DNA of 64,000 bases, taken from NCBI GenBank assembly GCA_019843655.1, contig JACDQD010000005.1, positions 9,575,575-9,639,574 on the forward strand, written 5' to 3'. Of the stretch, positions 38,387 through 49,238 are shown piece by piece. The position numbers and the translations under genes are program-made. The notes below the pieces were generated by a model, which was given only the letters and a program-made list of their open reading frames with translations, did no database searches and was not told the DNA's origin. The stretch's first letter is position 1; the number at the start of each line of letters is the position of its first letter. Origin of the DNA: Lethocerus indicus. Lineage: Eukaryota; Arthropoda; Insecta; Hemiptera; Belostomatidae.

Positions 38387-41300
38387 AGTCCAAGGACAGG
38401 CTGTTTCATTTTGGCTTTACATTACTTTGTAGATGTAACTGTAACTCAATAGATGGCGCAGGCAACACTCTAAAATCTACATTATTGTCTTTCTTATTGA
38501 AAAGAAACATTTCCTAACTTTTAATGTAGAATTTCAATTCACTGTTATTTCTTTAGGACTAAAAATCTAGATTGCAAAGTTTTGTTTGTAATGTGTCCAA
38601 TTTTGTCTTTCTAGGCCAAGAAAATCATGATTTCTACCTATTTAGGTGTTAAAGGTAAATAGTAAATGAATACAAGCTGCTAATATTTTCTTTATACTAA
38701 AAGAGATAAGTTATCCCATTCAAAATTGCTGATATTTAATAAAATAAATGTATATAAAGGTTTTTGTCCCCATTGCCTATTACAAAAAGTCATTAAAAAT
38801 TGTGTTAACTTTATTATACAAATGCATTATTAATTTTATGTCAGTAGGTTTTATTCTTGATTAACATTGAATATTTTACCTTCATAAATCTACATTATAT
38901 GAATTCGATTTTTAAATCAGTACTGTAAAAAGTTACACTAGATAATGGTAGAACTGTATAGGACTAATTCTGCAAATTTATTTCACCTAATCAGATCCTC
39001 TTATTTTAAAATCTATACTCATACTCATTTTTTATTTCAGTGCATTTTCCTAAGCCCTACTTTAAAACTAATGGTTAAATACCTTTACTGGAGTATACTT
39101 TGAACTCTTCCATCTATTATTTTGGCAAGTTAGTGGGGCTGTTTTGTGAAACTAATTTTCAAATTTTTTTTTCACTTGATTTTACTGAATGTGGAATATA
39201 TATCCTCGGAATACGAAATATTTTTTAAAATTTTCTATGAATTCCTGTCAAAAAGAGGATTTTCTTTTGAAAAAAACTAAGGATACGAGCAACAGAAAAC
39301 TGAGTACCCTATTCATAGTAATTGTAGTATAAACGCATTAATCTGCCCGCGCGTACATACGAAATAGCGCTTCCAAGATAATGCCGCCATTAACTAATTA
39401 TCCTGTTGAACATGATTACGCCTTCATAACACGTATTATTGTCTGTTTATTATTCACTTACTACGTTTCAAACATTTCACCAAAAGTAAAGCACAATATT
39501 GCGATTAATTTCGGTCTTAGGGACATTGAAGAAAACTTGAAAAAAAGATAGACGTGCGTAAAAACGTAATGTTGAGTGCTATTGAGGATGGTGAGATATT
39601 TTCGCTTTATTTATATAATAAATAGGTTTTATATTGTAATTAAACTTAAGCATTCCTGTTAACAACATAGACGAAAAATTTAAAATACAAGTTATTACAT
39701 TTTTAAATTATACATACATAGCAGTGAAATTACTCCTGAAAATATTATTTTGAATTATTAATTTTTGTGTTTACTGCAGGACCTTAGACAAATTTTTAAA
39801 TACTTTCAAACGCCATCCAATGGAAGCGAACTTTTTGTATCGCATTTAAACGGTGTTGTAACGGAATTTTTAAGTCTCGGAAAAGATACCTTCAGGGGGA
39901 AAAAAAAGAATATGTGATTATCAGTTTATTACCGTAGCAACAATATTTGTGGAAGATGTAAACGCCTGAGTGTCGCCATCAATCCCCGGGGACTTCAATC
40001 TCTTAATCCCCGCCTACCACTAAAACTCACTTATCACTTATCGCGCCCTTGTTTTCGCCTCGGCGGCTCATAAATTTATACAGCTCATTCACATCCTTAT
40101 TGACCTTTAAAAAAAAAAGGTTTTATTGCCCCCCGCCTCTCGTAAAGGTGTAAAAAGAACGTGGCAAGTTTCTGTGGAGGTTAGCGGAAAAATTTCGTTT
40201 TCGTGCTGTGATTCTTTGGTACAGATTGTACCGTACACAGCTGTTGGTGGGACAAAGATGCTGCCGGGTACAAATGGTTTTGGCGTTACATCTGTCTGCT
40301 CTAACTCACCGTACTTAGAAACGATAATTCACCGATATAACGGAAAAATTGTCTTTTCTTTTAATAAAATTACATTATATATATTCATTTAAGTTATCTA
40401 TTTTATGTAACGTTCACTTTTTTACCTTCATCCTCTATTGGTTGGACTTTTCATTGCTCAACGGCAGACGGGTTTCTTTTTGTGATCCTCGTGAAACTTT
40501 CCGTGGATTTCCACACAACGTTTTTGAGGAAATTCTGATGCGTCTATACCCATGCAGTGTACCGGTTGAGGTGGTCACAATTGTCCCTTGTTTGATTAAA
40601 AATATATTTACAGTTTACATACTAGAAAATGTTACGTACCTTGGTCTACACGCTAGGTTAGTTGTAGTGCTGTAGTACTGTTCAAAGATTTGGAAGGAAT
40701 TAGGAAGGACAGCCCTCAGATGGGTTATAAAGAACAATTCTATACTGAATAGTGACAACCGGGAAAGTAGAGGTAACAGAGTCGCAAATTTATATTTATT
40801 AGGCGTCACAGCGAAGGAAATAAATAGATCCATCCGTTAGTGGTTCGCCCAATGCTCATTTAGACAGGCAGGAGGTCTAGAAGAGAGGAAGAAGAAGAAT
40901 GGGATCACGCGCCGGGATGAAGCTGGAAGAGACCTCGCGACAGCGGTGGGCGTCGGAACGCTGTTGAGGCAGCACTTCTTAAAGAGCTCACACAATTCGC
41001 AGGAAGGTCCCCCCCCCGAAATTCACCATCTGCAGACAAGTTTATTACGGTCATCCATCTTGCGAGGTTTCTCCGGCGGTACAGGCGGAAAAGAGGAAAA
41101 GTATCGCTAATTGGGGGAAGAACGCCGCGATGAAGAGTGAACGAATCAGTTCAGAATATAAGGTTAAAGAACCAGTCGCCAGGCAGTATTGAGAGCAAAA
41201 CTTTCACAAATGCCAGCCATAAAAGAGAACGATCTAAAAAAAAATCATTCCGTTCAAATATAAAAATTCCCATGAAGCAATTAACAGTCACGGATACTCC

Positions 41301-41826
41301 TTCCTTATCTATTTCAAATTATACTACTGATATCGGATTTCATTGTTTCCGCCCGTTAAATAAAAAATGATTGGCGTGTTAACCAGGCATTTAGTTCTTT
41401 ACTTTAAGCTTGTTAATAAAAACTATGGGATATTATCGAGCTGATGAATACCTCAGAAGATTTATTGATTTGTTATTAGCCATTTATGCTTTTCTGTAGA
41501 ATGGAAGTAGTTTGTTCCCGTATACAAAAATACCGGAAATCATCGAAATGTTTCGTTATTTAATCATTATTTTTTTATAGGTGTTTCGCAACTTTCTGGT
41601 TTTTTATTCGCGCTATAAATTCAACTTGGTTTAGTGTTCCTACTGAATGCACTCGTTACGAAAATCTCGATAATTTTTTCAATAAGGCCGTCCGTAAAAG
41701 TGTACCGAAGGTAAACGGCTCTGTTTATTGATGCACATACGTCGAATTTAGGTTAGTCCGACTCAATACGACATTCGCGAAATTATCGAGCAAATGATTT
41801 ACGACGTTTTTTCCCCTTTCGGCCGG

Positions 41827-41876
41827 GCGTTGCAGATTGATTCCAGGCAAATATTGCTGGAATTAATCTACAACGC
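41827..41876. repeat. Short strong hairpin, 20-base stem and 10-base loop
   Basis: GCGTTGCAGATTGATTCCAG (41827-41846) and CTGGAATTAATCTACAACGC (41857-41876) are inverted copies with two differences. Both differences would be G-U pairs in a minus-strand RNA, so that strand would form an unbroken stem. It could be a small structured RNA, a microRNA-like precursor (though short) or the core of a tiny inverted-repeat element. I do not recognise a known microRNA seed. Confidence 0.5.
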
Positions 41877-42894
41877 TTCTATCACCTCTTCAATTGCAGT
41901 GAATGAATCCTGAGGTCAACTGGCCGATATTAACAGAGCACGCTCTCTATAACTGTAAGGGCACGTGTCTCGTTACCTATCATGTTATTAATGGGGTTCC
42001 TGCAATTGTAAACGAGTTGTGAAGTTCAACCGCTATCCTATGACTCTGCCCTTGATCCACAAACCCAATTAAAACAAGCAGCGCTGAAATTCTGTTACCG
42101 AGTTACTTTTGGTAAATTGATTCGATTAAGGGAATATATAAAACAGTAGTTTGGACGCTTTGGAGGTTTCACAACCATACGAAATTTCAGCCCTCCATTT
42201 TCGATTCTCTAGTGGTTTAATACAAATATTAGTAAAAGTGTCATCCGCTTTAACTATTATTATAAGGTGTTCCCAAGGAGTTACTGACCGGTTTAAATTG
42301 AGGAGATTTAATTATCATACAACTCAGTATTGTTTCAGTATGGGTTCGTACCGTTACTGTTGACTGTCATACTGAAATATTTAAACACTATATATTAACT
42401 CAAATTTGCAGCTGAATGAAAATCGCTCCAACACGGGGATTCACATCCTCTTTGCGAGACATCATAACTACATTAGTCGTTAATATTTTGTTTACAGATT
42501 ACAAATACTTTTTTTAAATATACATAGGACATCGTAGACAAAAAACAAATATTAGGACTAAATACTTGTTTTGTGCAGAATGTTGGTATGGTAATCTACA
42601 CTTTAGTTCACTGCACGTATGCATTGAGGACAGTATACGAGTGGTCGTACAAACATCGTTAGCACTATAAGACTGGCCATATAGTTATTTAAGCTGGTTT
42701 TATTTCACTGTAGCAATTTGCAGTCTGCATGGGGGTCTTCTAGCGGTCCGTGTTCCCGGGAGTATGTCGGGGGTAATACGGAGACGTTTGTTCTATAACT
42801 CCTGTAGTAGTTATGACGTCTAAATATTTCTAGTTATAACAAAAATCCTATCGCCTAAAATCGGTCTAAAATGCGTACTTGAAATCTGTTACAG

Positions 42895-43494
42895 GTGATG
42901 GAAGGGGCGGCGGGATTGATCGGACGCGTCGATCTATCGGGCGATCCGAAGACAATCGATGCAGAGCGGGGATGCCGGGGGAGGGATGGAGGGAGGAGGG
43001 ATGGAGGGAGGGAGGGAGTGCGCGGGCGCCGGCGTCGCGGCGTCAACGATCGAGAGCGGAGGCGGTCGGAGAGAGCCAACTCAGTCGAGCCGGTAGTTGG
43101 GGTTCAGAGCATGGTGCCCTCACAGCCATCGTCACCACAATCGTCAACCGCAACACACAGCCGAGAAACACAAGTCGCCGAGGCCCCACAGTCAGTCCGA
43201 CACGAGAGCCAATAGTCCGGGCATGATCCGCCGCCTGCTGCCCGTCCTCACCGGGCTCCTCGTCCTGGCGGCCCTCGCCTCCGGGCAGAGTCCCACGTCG
43301 AGCCGCCGACCACGCCTCAGGACTCGGCCGCCCCGCCGCCCCGCCGCCGCCGACCCTGCCGGCACACAGGCCCCGCACCGGACACCGACCAGCATGCCAC
43401 CAAGAGGTACGCCGTCACATCGGTCGAGTTCGCCCGGGTCGAGACCCCTTCCTTATCGGACTCTGGATTTTCTGCTCCAGTCTCGCCAAAATCG
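42895..43494 (+). CDS. Nhe2: First coding exon of an Nhe2/NHE3-type Na+/H+ exchanger (partial, frame-broken)
   Basis: Plasma-membrane exchangers of this family swap Na+ for H+ to control pH. An ATG at 43223 opens a clear signal peptide (MIRRLLPVLTGLLVLAALAS). A proline-rich stretch follows, then RYAVTSVEFARVETP and FLIGLWIFCSSLAKIG, the conserved start of the first transmembrane segment in insect Nhe2. The exon ends ATCG followed by GTGAGT. These three pieces lie in three successive frames: breaks fall near 43283-43287 (a GGG run) and at 43445-43448 (a CCCC run), each consistent with one missing base. The 5' part (from an acceptor at 42894) is purine-rich GGA-repeat leader. Later exons are not in the window. 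Family call good; intactness uncertain. Confidence 0.7.
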
Positions 43495-43908
43495 GTGAGT
43501 TACCTTCCAATAACTAATCTATAAATACCGGCACTCGAGATAGTCTCTCTACCTACGGGGTACTTACAGCAACACATCAACACTGTCACTCGGTGTGATA
43601 ATGCTGACAGGATGCTTATAGGAACTGTATCCTGTTGTGGTACTATCTCTGCATTGTTCTTCAGCACTATCAGTCATATTCCTGGCAGTGCTCAATCTAA
43701 CTGTATGTAAATGTTGTACATGTTCCCGACTAACAACTATAGAATATAAATTAACAGCACAACATATTCAGAACATTAAAAAAATGTTATACCTACATCT
43801 CGAGTGCCGAAATATTCTAGTTGCAATTTATTACCTTTCAATTTCGCTGTTTCAAAGAATCTATACCGGTAGTAATGAATTGGTTGAATGATTTGAAAGA
43901 AAAACCTT

Positions 43909-43935
43909 AACCGGTTCGGTATGGGACCGAACCGG
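43909..43935. promoter_or_regulatory. Perfect palindrome with Grainyhead-type sites
   Basis: CCGGTTCGGT (43911-43920), a 5-base spacer, then ACCGAACCGG (43926-43935) form a perfect inverted repeat. With the preceding AA the left half contains AACCGGTT, the consensus bound by Grainyhead, an epithelial transcription factor. It sits about 415 bases into the likely first intron of the exchanger gene, a usual place for an enhancer. Function is inferred from the motif only. Confidence 0.4.
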
Positions 43936-44935
43936 CAAGAGTATACAGAAAACCGCACGAGTGATGTATACCCCGAACCTTCCCTACAAATATTTCAAAC
44001 TCATTCGGTTACTGTACGGTAAACCAGAATAGCCGAAAAATAAATAGCCGCGTGAATAAATTACTGAAAATTATTTTCCAGAGTAAAACTATTCCGAATA
44101 CTATTTACCTAATTTCTTGCGAATATTAAAAATGAAATATTCTGTCGGAATAATACATTTTAATATAAAAATCAGTTAATCGCACCCTCCAATTTACATA
44201 TGCTAACCCAAATCACAAATCTACATACTGATAAGGTTGTGAAATTCATTAAAATTTGTCCGAAGTAGAATATTCAATTTATGAAATACATTTTAAAAGT
44301 CAAGTGGCAATGTAGTAGGACAATATTATTAAAAGAAGGCAGCTTTTCATCTGTTTTCTATAAGCACATACTAGACACTAAAGAAAAGTATTACTTGAAA
44401 GTAGGCTCAAATTTCACTCGGCACAAACAGTCTATAAGATAAAGAATTTTCATTAATACGAGAATTATTTTATGATATAAAATTATGGAGCTATTCCGTG
44501 GTCCAACGGTCCAATCTAGGAATAATGTTCCTATACGAACACCTCTAGTTTATGGCAAAGACTAAGACACATTTGATTTAAGTCATAATGACATGGCGGA
44601 ATTTATAATACAGACTTTCCTAAAAATATCCTATATTGACCGGAAAAACAGTATACCGAACGAGTAAAATTTATAAACTGCAACAAAAAATATTATTAGC
44701 CAATTAATTCAAATCCTATTTCTTGAAGAGAACTATCTCCTGCTATTTCTTTCTCTAGCGCGTTCTCCCCACAGCGTTATTATAAATTTACTTCTAAAGA
44801 GACTCTAATCCTATTACAGCCGCTAGTTTACATTACACCAGAGGCATACTCCTTCAACTTCTTTGCCCTATGCAATACATTTTTTTCCCCTTTTAATATT
44901 ATTTACCGCAACTGCCTTATAACTCCCCCCGCTTG

Positions 44936-44961
44936 ATATATATATATATATATATATATAT
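44936..44961. repeat. TA dinucleotide microsatellite
   Basis: About 13 TA units following a C-run, inside the probable exchanger intron. Confidence 0.9.
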
Positions 44962-47900
44962 CGGGCCAGTAGTTCAATGAAGTATTTCTTAATTAATTCT
45001 TATACGATTTATTATCAAACGATCAATCGCAATAATAAACTGCTTCCACACTGTAAATTTGCACAATGTGAATACAGCACTCGGTTTAACCTAGTAGGAT
45101 GGATTTCATGATTTCACAGTTTATCCCCCGTGGACGAACTAGGCTAATGTATGTTTGGCACTAGTTTTTAGTTAAAGGAACTCAAAGTATGAAGGAAAGA
45201 TGACCGCCTTCGATCGAAACGCAAACGACCAATCAATTAAGCTAACGTGAAAGACCAAACCCGAAGCCGATTGAATCTCCAAAGTATAAATTGCCGTTAA
45301 CAATCTATAGATCTAGCTCCCAGTGCTATGCATCGACTGAATGCCCTTGTACTACTGAGTCTGTCGTGAAAACTAATCCGAGCTGGGTCGGTAATTTCGG
45401 ACCGGTAGCAAATCGCTGGAGCAATGACTAGGCGGAAACAGGCAGATTTACAGCAGTAATTTGAAACAGATTACCGACAGTATAATAGTCGAAAGGCGAA
45501 GAGTAGTTATCATCAGGACCTTTACACAATGCTTAAATATTGAAAATAATTAAACGCAGTGCAAATTGAATAATGGACTTTCTTATTTCTTCTATACGAT
45601 AGAAAGTGTCAGCAATTGTGAAATTCTGATTCGAGTACTCGAAGTAATTTTAGGGGTTTTGCACAGATGTAAAACTCTGAGGAAGTTCGGTAACTTAAAA
45701 TTTCAACGCGCGCGCAATCAAATGCAATATCTTTCCAGTATACAACTGTTAAAATGTGCCGACCTCGGTGGATCGCCTGTTCAATTTTCCCCCACTATCC
45801 CAGCATTGTGTGGGATGCGATGGCAATGTTGCAGGCAATTAAAATGGAAGTTCTGAATTAAAGTTCAATCCCTCGTAAAAATAATGCAATATTCGATCCA
45901 GAGACGTGTACGAAATTATTACAATTTTTCGACTCTTCGAAATCAAGAATTTTAATTATGAAGTTGAAAAAGAATTCTTAGGTTTTATCGTGATATTGAA
46001 TAGATGAGCTTACGCAGTTTTCTAGCGTTTGTTTTTTTGAATTTCGTCAAAATATAATATTTTCGATCTCATTTTTTTGGAATGAAATGAATAAATTTCA
46101 CATTAATTCGGCACGAATTGATTTGAATTCTTCGGGGCAATGTTTCCATTCGAGTCTTCCCGTAAGGGTGATGCTGTTGGGGTGAATTTCGAATAGTCAA
46201 AACGCCTAATTGAGTAAGCGGGCTTGTGGGCTGTTTGATTTGGACGAATCGTTAACATCAAACACTGTACTAGAATTATTGGATCTTCACGTCCAGGAAT
46301 GTGTCGCGTTATCGGTAAGTCAATAATACTTGCGGCCGTAAATCAAGCGCAGATTCAAAATCTGTCAATTTTAAACACCTGCAATATTTATCTGGCCCCG
46401 TGGACTCTGTTGGGCGTTCAAATTGTCCCAAACGCTTCCTCTTGTATTACCATTATTAAAAGGTTATAGAGTAATCTGCAAGCGTTAGTGGGACTATCAA
46501 AGGTATGATTGCTACGACTCGGGTTTTTGGTCCATTTGGCAGATTGGTTTTGACCGTCGTCACTGCCCAAATACAGGGGTTAGTTAAGAAATAAAATAAA
46601 AATTTATTCTTACCATGGACACCCGGAAGGTGTCTTCCGGTTACAAGCAATTAACGTATCTTAGGCTAAACATAAAATAATCTAAGTACTGGCGGTAAGT
46701 AACTCTTTTATAATCGGTTCCTTAATTTTCTTTTGGGATAAAATCCAATCACCTTTAATGACTTTAGCCACGAGATTTTCAAGACATATCCCATTTCTGC
46801 ATGTACTGTCCCTCTCGCTTCTTAGGGGCAGCCTCTCCCTCCCTCTCTCTCTCTCCGACCTCTTCGTGCAGGGTCAGTACAGAGAGAACCTTGATACTCT
46901 AGAGAGGCCGGCGTTTACACGTCTCCGTGGCCCAACCGTTGACCTCGCGTATTAAACATGAAATACAGAAATCCATCGGGCTAACTGCTAACAGTTCATG
47001 TACAAAACCGTAAATATAAAAGATTAACGATTGAGGGACAACACTCGCCTAACAAGAATCTGCCGTAATAATTTAAAATGTGCATGTATTTATAAACTTA
47101 TTTTAGCTGCATTATTTACAGAAACACATTTTCTCGATGTTTTCGGAAAAACCGGAATCGCTGTTATCTAATTGACATCTTTTTACTATTTATTGGTTCA
47201 ACTTGTGTAATATTTACACAACCGTCATAATCCGTGAGATTATGCAACAAAAGTTGCTTCCTTTTTTTTTTTTAAATTTAATTATTTCGGGGAAAGTTAA
47301 CTGAGGAGAATATGACAGAACATGACTGAGCGGAATTGCACCATATTTTATGCATGGAAAAGAACTATGTTGATGGATGGTGGAGGCTCTTTTTGCAAGT
47401 ATATCAGGATAATAATTGAATGTTCGAAGATGACAGCCGTGAATACGAAAATTCCTTTCGTCCTTTCGGAAAATTACGTTCTCCCTGAGCGATATGTCGT
47501 CATAATCGTTTTTCAAAGTTGCAGTTTTTCTCAGAATTCGGAGATGAGATCTGCCCTCTAATACCGGCCCCAAGTTTTAATATCCGGTCGCCGGATTCCC
47601 GCCCAACGTTCCAAATAGAGTGGAGCGCTCTGATATTGAAATTCTTCTTAACACTAAGTAGTCGCCATCTTATTTTACCAAGTTTCCAAATGCATTTTCG
47701 AAATTACGAAGAAATGTTATATCAAGAAGAAAATGATTTCCTGAAACTTTCCTGGCAGGATTTAAATTTAAGTTAATTGACTTTTCTCGTAAAATAGACT
47801 AACCAATATTATTTTTTACTCTGCCTTAACACCGAATTTAAATTTTGCATTTATTATTATATTATACTTCAATTTATTTGCAATACTAATATGTACCCCT

Positions 47901-48539
47901 ACGATTTTAACCTTTTACTGGTCCTATTTGTATTCAACCCTATAACGTCAGGATAATATACGCCCTTCTGTTCCGACTATACTACGAACGCTGGCATCGT
48001 TCCAAAAGAGGAACTATAAAAGGGGGGCATTACGGTAGTTAAAGATTCCCATTTTTCATTTTATCCTGCGCTTTCTTAATAGTCTGGGGATTTAAAGCTT
48101 ACTGTAATTTTCTTAAATATTGAAAAGCAATTAAATCATAATGCGCAAAATCGGATATATTATAATTAAATTACTAATTCGTCTGCCCCAATAATCTTCA
48201 TCAATTCTTTTAAATAAAGAAATCTTTCGATTACTTTTTGAAGTTTTCAGCAAAATGGGTTTCTAACGAATTATTTTACCACAGCTTCCTTAATTTTTGT
48301 TGTGTCAAAATGTACCCACTCGTTGTCCCTAAAGAACATCTAAAGAGTTTTCTAATTTTAAATTCAAATCAATAGGTATTGACAATCAAATTTTTATGTA
48401 TAAAAATGTTTCACTCTTTAATTTTTTAAAATTGTATTCCCTTAAATACAATTTACCAAAAAGCGAACCGTTTTCCACTACTAGTAGTCCGTTTATGTAA
48501 TACTTTCGGATGGTATCCCGTTGCGGGCTGGTTCGCGTT

Positions 48540-48600
48540 GGGACGGTTGCGCAATGGTCAGACCGGGAGTGTTCTAGTGTCAAGGTTGGGCGAAATAACG
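48540..48600 (+). repeat. Degraded tRNA-like SINE head
   Basis: TTGCGCAATGG (48547-48557) matches the RNA polymerase III A box at all but one position. It is followed by GTCAGACCGGGAG, TTCTAGTGTC and AGGTTGGGCGAAAT, resembling the anticodon-to-B-box part of arthropod tRNA-derived SINEs but with a damaged B box. It is followed by GC-rich sequence to about 48.9 kb that may be the body of the same element. Confidence 0.35.
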
Positions 48601-49106
48601 GAGGGAGAAAAGTGAGAGAAGTGGGTCGTAGGAGAGGGCTCGCAGGGCCATCCATTATGCGGCGGTGGCCCGCCCGCCGAGCCGTCGGCATCGATCCCCT
48701 CCCCTTCATCCAGCTTTTCCCTCGGGAACCCCGCACCGTTCCACCCCCCCCCCCCGGGGGTCACCCCTACCATTGTGTTTTCCGAGCTACCGAAAAACCT
48801 CCCTTTTGGAACCCTGCCCAAGGGCCGCCCCGACCAAGGCCAAGTTCGTCATGTCCCGAACGGTATTTTTCTCGGGTTGACAGCCTTAAATTTTCCCATC
48901 TCCCCGCTGTATGGGAAGGCCGGGATGTTTTTCCCCCGTACCCAGGAGGAACTTTATAAACGGAGGCGGCGTTTTCTTTAGGCAACTTCAAATAGAAAAT
49001 TTCATCAAGTTCTCAGAAAAGAAAAATCAGTCACAAATAAGGAAACTTACATCCTTCCTAGTTTAACATACTTGTTTTGTGCTCTGCGAGGGGTTGGAAT
49101 AGCGTT

Positions 49107-49238
49107 GATTTCGTGTGTTTCTGTCGGATGCCCAAAAAACATCCAAAGTGCCAAAAGTGACTACTGAAGATGGTGAGCAGCCAAAACCGGTCTAGCAAAA
49201 GACCAAACCAACGAGAGGAGACAGAAACACACGAAATC
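49107..49238. repeat. Short inverted-repeat element (MITE-like, 132 bp)
   Basis: Perfect 19-base terminal inverted repeats: GATTTCGTGTGTTTCTGTC at 49107-49125 and its complement at 49220-49238. Inside lies the repeat core CTACTGAAGATGGTGAGCAG followed by CCAAAACCGGTCTAG (49161-49195), the same core found at 1.5, 6.5 and 60.4 kb. It has no coding capacity. No clear target-site duplication could be seen by eye. Confidence 0.6.

Larger units (their letters stand above)
37290..42894. other. Gene-poor interval between lola and the Na+/H+ exchanger exon
   Basis: No coding exon of a known family was recognised on either strand. The interval holds a TA microsatellite (38.32 kb), a strong short hairpin (41.83 kb) and CpG-bearing patches around 39.95-40.3 and 40.9-41.1 kb that could be promoters or untranslated exons. 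The exchanger exon at 42895 follows a plausible acceptor, so an upstream 5' exon may lie somewhere here. Confidence 0.45.

Noticed and set aside
42879..43226. 115- and 106-codon frames over the GGA-repeat region
   Set aside because: Arg/Gly-rich products of the purine repeat; better explained as the 5' leader of the exchanger exon.
48510..48959. 149-codon + strand open frame
   Set aside because: Runs through C-runs and proline-rich low-complexity sequence with equal-length frames on both strands; begins in a tRNA-like repeat.
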